Source: an uncultured Allomuricauda sp.
GTDB lineage: Bacteria; Bacteroidota; Bacteroidia; Flavobacteriales; Flavobacteriaceae
NCBI GenBank assembly: GCA_937911965.1
Contig: CALDPL010000202.1
Coordinates: 1-19,478 of the forward strand
Length of the DNA: 19,478 nt
Reading direction: 5' to 3'
The first letter of the stretch is position 1, and each line of letters starts with the position of its first letter. The position numbers and the translations under genes are program-made. This document shows positions 7,434-14,667 of the stretch, in pieces. Under the pieces are notes generated by a model that was not told where the DNA came from, did no database searches, and saw nothing but the letters and a program-made list of their open reading frames with translations.

Positions 7434-7515
7434 ATTCAAAGTTCAATGGCCTAAAATTAATTAAAAAATGGATAGGATAGTTTTGTTAAATCTATGTTAA
7501 TTTAAAGTACTTTGT

Positions 7516-7548
7516 TTTGCATAGTACTGTCTTTTGGATATATATTTG
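7516..7548 (+). promoter_or_regulatory. strong-consensus Bacteroidota promoter for the DUF4870 gene
   Basis: TTTG at 7516-7519, a 21-base spacer and TATATTTG at 7541-7548 match the Bacteroidota sigma-ABfr consensus (TTTG/TTG, about 19-21 bases, TAnnTTTG) perfectly. The ATG at 7599 is about 50 bases downstream, leaving a leader of roughly 40 bases. Confidence 0.75.
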
Positions 7549-7598
7549 CATCGTCAGCTAATGGGCAAGCCCCATTACAACCCAAAAATTCAAAAAAA

Positions 7599-8081
7599 AT
7601 GGCGACAACATTGACCAAACATGAAAGAAACCTATCGGCGATCATCCATGCCTCCATGTTCGCCAAGTATTTTTTCCCATTTGGGAATTTCATCCTTCCC
7701 CTGATTTTATGGATGTCCAATAAAAAACAATACGCCTTTGTGGACTACAATGGGAAACAGGCCCTGAACTTTCAGATCAGCATCCTGCTTTACTCCATAG
7801 TTGCCGGACTCATATCCATACCCTTCTTTGTCGGGGCCCTGCCCCATATGTTAGATTGGGATTGGGGGGGATTCAGTAATCTGGAACACCTCAACTGGTG
7901 GGGATTCAAATATAGGTCCGATGGATTTCAATTGGGCCACTGGATCTGGCCCGTCGGGATTACGGGATTGGTCCAATTGGGATTGGGCCTGGTGAACATT
8001 GTCTTTAGCATCCTGGCCACCATACGGACCAGTGAAGGGGAGTATTTCAAGTATCCGTTCAGTATTGCATTCATCAAGTAA
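7599..8081 (+). CDS. DUF4870 domain-containing membrane protein
   Basis: This 160-residue protein of the DUF4870 family opens with MATTLTKHERNLSAIIHAS, has the conserved FVDYNGKQALNFQISILLYSI block near residues 47-67 and ends with the family-typical EGEYFKYPFSIAF. Hydrophobic segments near residues 18-38, 58-82 and 110-140 suggest three or four membrane helices. Its function is unknown. In Flavobacteriaceae such genes commonly sit by PadR/PspC-like stress genes, as here. The ATG at 7599 follows an A8 tract; the frame is open further upstream to 7512 but that part overlaps the promoter. A small hairpin (ATGCCC/GGGCAT, 8081-8100) starts at the stop codon and lacks a T-run. Confidence 0.85.
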   Translation: MATTLTKHERNLSAIIHASMFAKYFFPFGNFILPLILWMSNKKQYAFVDYNGKQALNFQISILLYSIVAGLISIPFFVGALPHMLDWDWGGFSNLEHLNWWGFKYRSDGFQLGHWIWPVGITGLVQLGLGLVNIVFSILATIRTSEGEYFKYPFSIAFIK

Positions 8082-8198
8082 TGCCCGGCCCTTGGGGCAT
8101 CATCAACCTGCGAGGGCCTTTTATCAAAGTACCGGGAGTTCATTCATCAATCAAAAAACGAAAAGCAGTCAATCATCAAACATCGATCAAAAAAATTC

Positions 8199-8228
8199 CC
8201 ACTCCCCTGTTCATGCAGGGGGGAGTGG
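8199..8228 (-). terminator. hairpin with T-tract only on the minus strand
   Basis: CCACTCCCCTG (8199-8209) pairs with CAGGGGGGAGTGG (8216-8228), with two unpaired Gs and a TTCATG loop. On the plus strand it is preceded by A7 and not followed by T. Read on the minus strand it is a GC-rich stem followed by GGGAATTTTTTT, the form of an intrinsic terminator. No minus-strand gene lies upstream of it, so what it would terminate is unknown. It lies in the 215-base gap between the DUF4870 gene and padR-pspC. Confidence 0.45.
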
Positions 8229-8250
8229 ATGGAAAATCCGCCAAAATGGA

Positions 8251-8281
8251 TTTGTCGGATCAAATGCGAACAGTAAATTTA
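8251..8281 (+). promoter_or_regulatory. candidate promoter of padR-pspC
   Basis: TTTG at 8251-8254, a 19-base spacer and TAAATTTA at 8274-8281 match the Bacteroidota promoter except for the last base of the -7 box. It lies 15 bases before the ATG at 8297, so the leader would be very short. PadR regulators usually repress their own operon, so an operator may overlap this site. Confidence 0.45.
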
Positions 8282-8296
8282 ATAGACCGTGGAATT

Positions 8297-10366
8297 ATGA
8301 ACATAGAAAACACAAAGGCCCAGATGCGCAAAGGGGTTCTGGAATACTGCATCCTGTCCATTCTAAGGGACAAGGACAAGTATGCCTCTGAAATCCTGGA
8401 AGCCCTGAAGGATGCAAAAATGCTGGTGGTGGAAGGTACCATCTATCCCCTACTGACAAGGTTGAAGAATGCGGGATTGCTCAACTACCGTTGGGAGGAA
8501 TCCACATCGGGCCCTCCGCGCAAATATTACGCCCTTACCGAAACAGGCCAACTGTTCCTAAAGGAACTCAATGGGACCTGGGAGGAATTGAGAAATGCAG
8601 TCAATCTGGTAACCAACAAGGATCAAAAAATGAACAAGACAGTAAATATTAATTTGGCAAATACGCTCTTCCACATAGACGATGATGCGTACGGCAAGCT
8701 GAGAAAGTACCTGGAATCCATAAAACGTTCGTTTTCCGGTACCAAGGGAAGCGAGGAAATCATAGCCGATATCGAGGCGAGGATCGCCGAGCTCTTTTTG
8801 GAAAAAATGGAGAGTGACCGGCAAGTGATCACCGTTAAGGAAGTGGATCAGGTCATCGATGTGATGGGCCAGCCCGAGGATTATATGGTGGACGAGGACA
8901 TTTTTGAGGACGAGCCCAAAAGTGCCCATTCCGAGCCCAGGACAAAGGGCAAAAAATTGTACAGGGACGTGGACCAAAAATATATCGGAGGGGTCTGCGC
9001 CGGTCTGGAACACTATCTGGGGATCGATTCCCTTTGGATCAGGATCATATTCATCCTTTTGGCGGTCTTTACCTCAGGCTTTGGGTTCATCGCCTATATC
9101 CTGCTCTGGATCTTGGTACCGGAAGCGGTCACCACGGCCCAAAAATTGGATATGCGGGGGGAGCCCGTCAACATCAGCAATATAGAACGCAAAGTTAAAG
9201 AGGGGTTTGATGATGTTGCCGACAAGGTAAAAAGTGTTGACTACGAAAAAGTGGGCAACAGGGTCAAAAGCAGCTCCAAGACCTTTTTTGATGCGTTGGG
9301 GGACATCATCCTATTGATGTTCAAGGTAATCGGGAAATTGATCGGCATCGTATTGATCATCACGGCCGCCTCCTCCCTGATCGCCCTGTTCTTCGGACTG
9401 TTCACCGTAGGGGTATTCGATGCCGTGGAGTTTCCCGGTGTGGATTTCTATGAAATCGTCAACACCACCGGGGCCCCTGTCTGGGCGGTTTCCCTCCTGC
9501 TCTTCTTCGCCCTTGGGATCCCGTTCTTTTTCTTGCTCTATCTGGGGCTGAAGATTTTGGTGAACAACCTAAAATCCATAGGCAACATTGCCAAGTTCTC
9601 CCTGCTGGGCCTTTGGTTGATATCCATCGGACTGTTGTTTGCCCTTGGGGTCAGACAGGCCGCGGAATTCTCCCATACCGGCAGTGTCCACCAAGAGTTC
9701 GAAATGCCCATGGGCAATTCATCGGATACCCTGGTCATCAAGATGAGGGACCTCGGTTTGGATTATTCCGAAGATCGCGTGAGTTTTGGGTCCATGAGCC
9801 TGGTCTATGACCATAATGGAAAGAAGTTCCTGGTTGCGGATGAAGTGGACATCAAATTGAGGAAATCGGAAAATGGCCGGGTCTCCCTCTCCATCAGGAA
9901 GGAAGCCAGCGGAAACAATACCTTGGTTGCAAGGGAACGGGCCAAGAACATCGTTTTTGAACACAGTTTCCTGGGTTCTGAAATCATCCTGGATGAATAC
10001 CTGAGCACCGATACCTCCAATAAGGCGAGGAACCAGGAAGTGACGGCCACCCTCCATGTTCCCGAAGGGAGGGCCCTGCGTTTTGAGGAATCCACAAAGT
10101 ACCGTATCGGGCGTGGAATCAAAAATGATCAAAACTATTACAGGACCGGTTTGGTGGGCCACCTCTGGGTCATGGGCAAGGACGGGGAACTCAAATGCCA
10201 AGATTGTCCCAAGGACAAAAAATCAAGGGAAGAATCCACAAAGAGCAAGATCCACATCAATGAAGATGGGGTGGACATCGACATAAAGAACCATGAGGAT
10301 TCCTTTGAGATGAAGATCGACCAAGATGGCATCAAGGTCAAAAGCGGGGAGAACAATCACAATTGA
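8297..10366 (+). CDS. PadR-family regulator fused in frame to a PspC-domain membrane protein
   Basis: One open frame of 689 residues. Residues 1-111 are a complete PadR-type winged-helix regulator (MNIENTKAQMRKGVLEYCIL; EGTIYPLLTRLKNAGLL; GPPRKYYALTETGQLFL). From Met112 (ATG 8630) a complete 578-residue PspC protein follows, starting MNKTVNINLANTLFHIDDDAY. It has a cytoplasmic domain, the PspC domain (KLYRDVDQKYIGGVCAGLEHYLG and two membrane helices, about residues 108-166 of that part), three more hydrophobic blocks, and a soluble C-terminal domain of about 220 residues rich in Lys, Asp and Glu. PspC proteins belong to envelope-stress responses. In relatives the two are, as far as I know, usually separate genes. 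Here the join is an A6 run at 8625-8630; with five As PadR would stop at TGA overlapping the pspC ATG. The start at 8297 is the PadR N-terminus; the open frame extends upstream through a hairpin and a promoter and is not coding there. Confidence 0.85.
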   Translation: MNIENTKAQMRKGVLEYCILSILRDKDKYASEILEALKDAKMLVVEGTIYPLLTRLKNAGLLNYRWEESTSGPPRKYYALTETGQLFLKELNGTWEELRNAVNLVTNKDQKMNKTVNINLANTLFHIDDDAYGKLRKYLESIKRSFSGTKGSEEIIADIEARIAELFLEKMESDRQVITVKEVDQVIDVMGQPEDYMVDEDIFEDEPKSAHSEPRTKGKKLYRDVDQKYIGGVCAGLEHYLGIDSLWIRIIFILLAVFTSGFGFIAYILLWILVPEAVTTAQKLDMRGEPVNISNIERKVKEGFDDVADKVKSVDYEKVGNRVKSSSKTFFDALGDIILLMFKVIGKLIGIVLIITAASSLIALFFGLFTVGVFDAVEFPGVDFYEIVNTTGAPVWAVSLLLFFALGIPFFFLLYLGLKILVNNLKSIGNIAKFSLLGLWLISIGLLFALGVRQAAEFSHTGSVHQEFEMPMGNSSDTLVIKMRDLGLDYSEDRVSFGSMSLVYDHNGKKFLVADEVDIKLRKSENGRVSLSIRKEASGNNTLVARERAKNIVFEHSFLGSEIILDEYLSTDTSNKARNQEVTATLHVPEGRALRFEESTKYRIGRGIKNDQNYYRTGLVGHLWVMGKDGELKCQDCPKDKKSREESTKSKIHINEDGVDIDIKNHEDSFEMKIDQDGIKVKSGENNHN
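8625..8633 (+). other. A6 run at the padR-pspC junction (hidden ATGA stop-start)
   Basis: The sequence is A6 followed by TGA (8631-8633), and the last A with TG makes the pspC ATG (8630-8632). In the frame as given PadR reads through NKDQK into MNKTVNINL. Removing one A puts TGA in the PadR frame, ending PadR after NKDQK and creating the ATGA overlap usual for coupled genes. The frame change could be a sequencing error, a real mutation or a slippage site. Confidence 0.7.
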
Positions 10367-10481
10367 GTGCCGGAATTTGACAATTGGGTAAGCTTTAATA
10401 CAATTTGGAAAGGGCAATCCCGATTTTTACGGAGCATTTGAAATTCATTCGACCCATCTAAATCAGTATCAATCAACAAAC

Positions 10482-10495
10482 GCCTCCCCGGAGGC
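10482..10495 (+). repeat. short GC hairpin in the leader of the head-GIN gene
   Basis: GCCTCCCCGGAGGC can form a GCCTC/GAGGC stem with a CCCG loop, 16 bases before the ATG at 10512. It contains GGAGG, but that lies too far upstream to act as a normal ribosome binding site. The remainder of the 10367-10511 gap contains an imperfect TACAATTTG box and no gene. Confidence 0.35.
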
Positions 10496-10511
10496 ACAAA
10501 AAACAACAACC

Positions 10512-11234
10512 ATGACAACATTGGCGCGTTTAGCAATCGCAGTATTATTGGCCCTGTTCGCATCCTCATGTATGCTGGATATGAACTTTGGCAACGGCAA
10601 GACCGGTAACGGAAAGGTCGTGGAGGAATCCCGAAATGTGACTGAGGATTTCACCCTGATCTCCGCCTCGGAAGGAATCGACGTATTCGTTACCCAAGGT
10701 CCGGAGTACGAAATCCGTGTGGAAGGGGATGAAAACATCATCGATCTGATCGGGACCGACATCAAGGATGGCAGGCTCAAGGTCCACGCCATCGAAAACA
10801 TTGGTAGGGCCACCAAAATGGTCCATGTCTCCCTTCCCATGGTGGAATCCCTGGAAAGCTCCAGCGGGGCCGACCTCCTGGTACGCAATGTACTCGAGGC
10901 CGACAGGTTGGATCTCAAGGCCTCCAGTGGTTCTGACCTGAGGGTGGAAGTGGTCGCCAATGAAGTGACCGCCAAATCCAGTAGTGGGGCCGACCTTAAG
11001 GTATCGGGCCGTGCCGAAACCCTATATGCGGATGCCAGCAGTGGATCCGATATCGAGGCCCGGGGACTGGAAGTCAAAAATTGTACCGCCGAGGCCAGCA
11101 GCGGGGCCGATGTCTCCGTAAATGTTTCCGATTCCCTGTTCGCCGATGCCAGCAGCGGAGGGGACATCTCCTATTCCGGGGACCCCAATGTGGAGACCAA
11201 TAAGTCGGTATCGGGCAGCGTGCACAAAGACTGA
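10512..11234 (+). CDS. head GIN domain (DUF2807) lipoprotein
   Basis: This 240-residue protein begins with a lipoprotein signal peptide (LAIAVLLALFASSC, lipid Cys20). The mature part opens with GNGKVVEESRNVTEDFTLISASEGIDVFVTQG, the usual start of head-GIN/DUF2807 proteins. It then holds six SSG(A/S/G)D motifs, with the Gly at about 119, 140, 159, 178, 198 and 216. This 18-21-residue period fits rungs of a right-handed beta-helix. It is predicted to be membrane-anchored and exposed to the periplasm or surface; function unknown, possibly envelope stress or adhesion. It follows padR-pspC on the same strand by 145 bases, an order that fits the recurrent PadR-PspC-GIN arrangement of flavobacteria. 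A clear terminator follows. Confidence 0.88.
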   Translation: MTTLARLAIAVLLALFASSCMLDMNFGNGKTGNGKVVEESRNVTEDFTLISASEGIDVFVTQGPEYEIRVEGDENIIDLIGTDIKDGRLKVHAIENIGRATKMVHVSLPMVESLESSSGADLLVRNVLEADRLDLKASSGSDLRVEVVANEVTAKSSSGADLKVSGRAETLYADASSGSDIEARGLEVKNCTAEASSGADVSVNVSDSLFADASSGGDISYSGDPNVETNKSVSGSVHKD

Positions 11235-11257
11235 GGAAAGCAAAGTCCAAAAAGTTG

Positions 11258-11293
11258 GGGACCCTCCGTAATTTCGGGGGGTCCCTGCTTTTT
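11258..11293 (+). terminator. intrinsic terminator after the head-GIN gene
   Basis: GGGACCCTCCG (11258-11268) pairs with CGGGGGGTCCC (11275-11285) as an 11-bp stem with one G-U pair and a TAATTT loop. A T5 run follows at 11289-11293. It starts 23 bases after the head-GIN stop and separates this set from the epimerase operon. Confidence 0.9.
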
Positions 11294-11311
11294 AAAATAG
11301 GTATGAAACCC

Positions 11312-11319
11312 TATCTTCG
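11312..11319 (+). promoter_or_regulatory. candidate -7 box of the epimerase operon
   Basis: TATCTTCG matches the Bacteroidota -7 box TAnnTTTG with one change and is followed by GCAGC. The epimerase ATG is 22 bases further. No good TTG -33 element is seen at the usual distance; the preceding terminator T-run occupies that place. Confidence 0.45.
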
Positions 11320-11340
11320 CAGCTATAAACAATATACCAA

Positions 11341-12351
11341 ATGCGGATAGAAATCAAAAAATACGTCCTTCAACTCGCCCATACCTTTACCATCTCCAGG
11401 GAGTCCAGGGACACCCAGGACAGCATGATCGTCTGCCTTTCCCACAAGGGCAAAACCGGGTATGGCGAGGCCACTGCCAACCTCTATTACAACTTTAGCG
11501 TGGAAAGCATGACCGCCGAGATCGAAGCGGCCAGAGCGGCGATCGAGGGCTATGACTTTGACCGTCCCGAGGAGTTCCACAAACACCTGGAGTCCCTCGG
11601 CCTGGGAAAATTCACCCTATGTGCCCTGGATCTTGCCGCCAATGACCTATATGGCAAATTGATGGGCAAGCCCCTATATGCAATTTGGGGGACCGACAAC
11701 TCCAAATACCCCATTACCAATTATACCATCGGGATAGACAGCATTGAAAAAATGGTGGAAAAGCTCAAGGAAAAACCTTGGCCGGTCTATAAGATCAAAT
11801 TGGGGACCCAGGACGATGTGGCCATTGTCCGGGAATTGCGCAAGCATACCGACAGTATTTTTCGGATCGATGCCAATTGCGCCTGGACGGCCCAGGAAAC
11901 CCTGGACAACGCCCCGGCCCTGAAGGAACTGGGCGTGGAATTCCTGGAACAGCCCCTAAGGGCCGATGACTGGGAGGGCCTTGCCAGATTGAAGGCCGAA
12001 TCCGTACTGCCCGTAATAGCGGATGAAAGCTGCATCGTGGAAAGCGATGTGGAAAAATGCGCGCCCTTTTTCCACGGCATCAATATAAAACTTACCAAAT
12101 GTGGGGGCCTGACCCCAGCCCGACGGATGATCGCCAAGGGAAAGGAACTCGGCCTGAAGATCATGGTGGGATGTATGACCGAATCCACGGTGGGGATCTC
12201 GGCCATTGCACAGCTGACCCCCCAATTGGACTATGTGGACATGGACGGGGCCATGCTTCTCAGACATGACATTGCCAAGGGCATTGAAATCTTGGAGGAT
12301 GGCAGATTGGTCTTTCCAAAACTTCCCGGAAGCGGTATAGAATTGCCCTGA
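11341..12351 (+). CDS. dipeptide epimerase (L-Ala-D/L-Glu epimerase, enolase superfamily)
   Basis: This 336-residue enolase-superfamily enzyme of the muconate-lactonizing/epimerase subgroup has a capping domain at residues 1-115 and a barrel after that. Catalytic residues visible are the KxK pair K151-I-K153, metal ligands D177 (RIDANCAW), E203 (FLEQPL) and D228 (IADES), the opposing lysine in NIKLTKCGG (K250), and D300-M-D302. This last DxD is the motif that binds the dipeptide amino group in L-Ala-D/L-Glu epimerases. The expected reaction is conversion of L-Ala-D-Glu from murein into L-Ala-L-Glu, so that ordinary peptidases can degrade it. It is the equivalent of YkfB/YcjG, though specificity for other dipeptides is possible. 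Its TGA overlaps the next gene's ATG by one base (TGATG), and an NlpC/P60 enzyme that could make the substrate is two genes down. Confidence 0.92.
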   Translation: MRIEIKKYVLQLAHTFTISRESRDTQDSMIVCLSHKGKTGYGEATANLYYNFSVESMTAEIEAARAAIEGYDFDRPEEFHKHLESLGLGKFTLCALDLAANDLYGKLMGKPLYAIWGTDNSKYPITNYTIGIDSIEKMVEKLKEKPWPVYKIKLGTQDDVAIVRELRKHTDSIFRIDANCAWTAQETLDNAPALKELGVEFLEQPLRADDWEGLARLKAESVLPVIADESCIVESDVEKCAPFFHGINIKLTKCGGLTPARRMIAKGKELGLKIMVGCMTESTVGISAIAQLTPQLDYVDMDGAMLLRHDIAKGIEILEDGRLVFPKLPGSGIELP

Positions 12352-13421
12352 TGGCCATATCCCTGAAACGGATCCCCGGCCGAAGGATTTATATAAGCGG
12401 CAGCCCCCATCTCTATTTTGGGGGCACGGCCTATCTGGGACTTCATTCCCATCCCCCTTTTTTGGAACTCTTTCAAAGGAGTGCGGAAACCCATGGGCTG
12501 CATCATGGCTCCTCCAGAAAATCCAACGTCTTCCTGGAGGTATATGCATTGGCCGAACAACAATTGGCCCGTTGGGCGGGCAGTGGGGATTCCATGTTGA
12601 TGTCCTCCGGGTTCTTGGCCGCCCAATTGATCGTTCAAACCCTTTTGGAGCGGGGACATCCCCTCTTTCTGTTCCCCCATGCCCATCCGGCCCTCAGGGT
12701 CAATGGTGTGGTCCCATGCGAGAGCCTTTCCGATCTGGGGCAAAAAATTGGCCGGCAACTGGAGAAGGGAGGGCCCATGCCGGCACTGTTGTTCGATACC
12801 ATTGATTTTTCCGGATCCCTCTATCCCCATTTTGGGGCCCTGAAGGAGTTGCCCCTGGACCGACTTATCCTTATCGGAGACGATTCCCATGGAATCGGTG
12901 TCGTGGGAAAGAAAGGGGGCGGTTGCCATGGCTTGCTCAAGGAACTTCGACCGGCCAAACTCATGGTCTGCTGCTCCCTGGGCAAGGGACCAGGGGCTCA
13001 GGCAGGGGCCGTATTCGGGGAAGCCGAAGATTTGGAACCGCTTCGGGAAACCGCCTTTTACGGAGGTGCTTCCCCCCCATCCCCGGCCTGGGCGGGCTGT
13101 CTGTTGGAGGCAGGGGAAATTTATTCCGATCGGAGGCAAAAATTGATGGAAAACTACAGCCTGTTCAAAGCCCGCTTAAATTCCCTTGATCTATACGATC
13201 AACTCGAAGGGCATCCCAGCTTTGAATTTGGCAATGCCGGCCTGGCCAAAGCCTTGGAACAAAAGGGCTTTATCATCACCAATTTCAATTACCCCAATGC
13301 ACAGGGCCCCTTGGTGGGTCGCATTGTACTGAGTGCCCATCACGAAGTTGGGGATATTGAACAATTGGCCGATTGCCTGAACAAACTGTCAATACAGGGG
13401 CCATTGGGGGATATTCCTTAA
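12351..13421 (+). CDS. PLP-dependent aminotransferase-fold enzyme, alpha-oxoamine synthase (BioF/Kbl)-like
   Basis: This 356-residue fold-type I PLP enzyme has YLGLHSHP near residue 28 (compare NYLGLxxHP in BioF/Kbl), HHGSSRKSN near 51-59, the cofactor-binding DDSHGIG at 177-183 (usual DDAHGxG) and a candidate Schiff-base lysine K212 in SLGKGPG. This is the alpha-oxoamine synthase pattern, whose members condense an amino acid with an acyl-CoA. However, it is 30-40 residues shorter than the usual 390-400, and some positions deviate (Ser for Ala in DDAH; CCSLGKG for the usual TxxKAxG). Biotin synthesis is unlikely because no bio gene is near. It is translationally coupled to the epimerase by a one-base overlap, so its substrate may be an amino acid or small peptide from murein recycling (inference). 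Its function is unassigned. Confidence 0.8.
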   Translation: MAISLKRIPGRRIYISGSPHLYFGGTAYLGLHSHPPFLELFQRSAETHGLHHGSSRKSNVFLEVYALAEQQLARWAGSGDSMLMSSGFLAAQLIVQTLLERGHPLFLFPHAHPALRVNGVVPCESLSDLGQKIGRQLEKGGPMPALLFDTIDFSGSLYPHFGALKELPLDRLILIGDDSHGIGVVGKKGGGCHGLLKELRPAKLMVCCSLGKGPGAQAGAVFGEAEDLEPLRETAFYGGASPPSPAWAGCLLEAGEIYSDRRQKLMENYSLFKARLNSLDLYDQLEGHPSFEFGNAGLAKALEQKGFIITNFNYPNAQGPLVGRIVLSAHHEVGDIEQLADCLNKLSIQGPLGDIP

Positions 13422-13426
13422 ATTTG
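13419..13426 (+). promoter_or_regulatory. consensus -7 box overlapping the PLP-enzyme stop codon
   Basis: TAAATTTG matches TAnnTTTG exactly; its first three bases are the TAA stop of the preceding gene. The NlpC/P60 ATG is 33 bases downstream. No TTG lies at the ideal -33 distance (the nearest is at 13404-13406). The endopeptidase may thus be transcribed both from the operon and alone. Confidence 0.45.
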
Positions 13427-13458
13427 CACCATCAAGCCCATAATTTAAAAAGAGCATT

Positions 13459-14667
13459 ATGAACCCTGTCTTCCCGAGAAAAAATAAAATGTTGATGTGG
13501 TTGTTGCCCCTCTTCTTGTTGGGCTGTAAAACGGAACCGGGGACCCTCGAGGAGCCCTTGGCCCAATTGATCGATTCCATCAAACAACAATATGCCCCGG
13601 ACAAACGGGTGGCCCTTTTTGAGATCGAGGCCGAAAGCACCGACCAGGTCCCTGTGCTAAGGGGCGTTACCAACCTTCCCGTGGCCCTGGATGTCCTTAG
13701 GGAGCAATTGGAGGCCCAGGGCATCGCCCATATCGACAGCCTGGAGCTGCTGCCCTCGGAAACCCTGAAGGGAAAAATCCAAGGCCTGATCGATATCTCG
13801 GTGGCCAACATAAGGGCACGTCCGTCGCATTCGGCGGAATTGGTCACCCAGGCCACCCTGGGGATGCCCGTCAAGGTCCACCAGAGAAAAGGGACTTGGT
13901 ATCGGATTCAAACTCCCGACCAATACCTGGGCTGGGTGGACAGTGGGGGATTGGAACTTATGGACCAAGATCGGTTTGAACAGTGGCAGGCAACGGATAA
14001 ATTGATCTATACCAAGATCTATGGCCATGCCCATATTGAGTCCAATTCAAATTCCCAAGTCGTATCGGATCTGGTGGCCGGAAACATTCTGCATTTGATC
14101 TCCGATTCGGGCAGCCATTACCAAGTGGGTTATCCCGATGGTAGAAAGGCCTTCGTGTCCAAGACCGAGGCCAAGCCCTATACCGAATGGAAATCCTCCC
14201 TGCCCATGAGCAGGGAAGCCTTGGTGGCCACTTCAAAGGAAATGATGGGAATACCCTACCTATGGGGTGGAACCTCCACCAAGGGCGTGGATTGCAGTGG
14301 GTTTACCAAAACCATATTCTTTATGAACGGGATGGTCATCCCCAGGGATGCATCCCAACAGATTCACCAGGGCATTCTTGTGGACGATTCCAGGGAGTTT
14401 GACGATCTGCAGCCCGGAGATCTGCTCTTCTTTGGAAGAAAGGCAACGGATTCCACCGCGGAACGGGTCATCCATGTAGGCATGTGGATCGGGAACAATG
14501 AATTCATCCATTCCGCAGGGGATGTGCACATCAGCAGTGTGGATCCGAATTCTGAACGTTGGGACTCCTACAATTACAACCGGTACCTCAGGACCAAAAG
14601 GATTCTGAACCAACGGGACAATGGCCTTTTGTACCTGGCGGGAAATGAATCGATCCCATTACCTTAA
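13459..14667 (+). CDS. NlpC/P60 (C40) gamma-D-glutamyl endopeptidase lipoprotein with SH3 domains
   Basis: This 402-residue protein has a lipoprotein signal peptide (MLMWLLPLFLLGC, lipid Cys23), then a helical N-terminal part (24-105). Two SH3b-like domains follow: about 110-165, with ISVANIRARPSHSAELVTQATLG, and about 180-240. The NlpC/P60 domain runs from about 250 to 385. The catalytic residues are Cys279 in GVDCSGFTK, His339 in VIHVGMWIG and His351 in FIHSAG. SH3-plus-NlpC/P60 proteins such as Bacillus YkfC cut between D-Glu and the diamino acid of free murein peptides, releasing L-Ala-D-Glu, which is exactly the substrate of the epimerase upstream. The lipid anchor places it at the periplasmic or outer membrane. 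Its gene follows the PLP enzyme by 37 bases and overlaps the convergent serine hydrolase gene by nine bases at the 3' ends. Confidence 0.92.
   Translation: MNPVFPRKNKMLMWLLPLFLLGCKTEPGTLEEPLAQLIDSIKQQYAPDKRVALFEIEAESTDQVPVLRGVTNLPVALDVLREQLEAQGIAHIDSLELLPSETLKGKIQGLIDISVANIRARPSHSAELVTQATLGMPVKVHQRKGTWYRIQTPDQYLGWVDSGGLELMDQDRFEQWQATDKLIYTKIYGHAHIESNSNSQVVSDLVAGNILHLISDSGSHYQVGYPDGRKAFVSKTEAKPYTEWKSSLPMSREALVATSKEMMGIPYLWGGTSTKGVDCSGFTKTIFFMNGMVIPRDASQQIHQGILVDDSREFDDLQPGDLLFFGRKATDSTAERVIHVGMWIGNNEFIHSAGDVHISSVDPNSERWDSYNYNRYLRTKRILNQRDNGLLYLAGNESIPLP

Noticed and set aside
8081..8296. Upstream extension of the padR-pspC frame, giving 72 more residues
   Set aside because: It crosses a hairpin and a promoter-like element, has no family similarity, and begins at the stop codon of the preceding gene. 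PadR proteins start at the MNIENTKAQ position.
12231..13139. Minus-strand open frame of about 300 codons opposite the PLP enzyme
   Set aside because: It overlaps the end of the epimerase and most of the PLP enzyme, both with clear active-site motifs, and its translation resembles no family.
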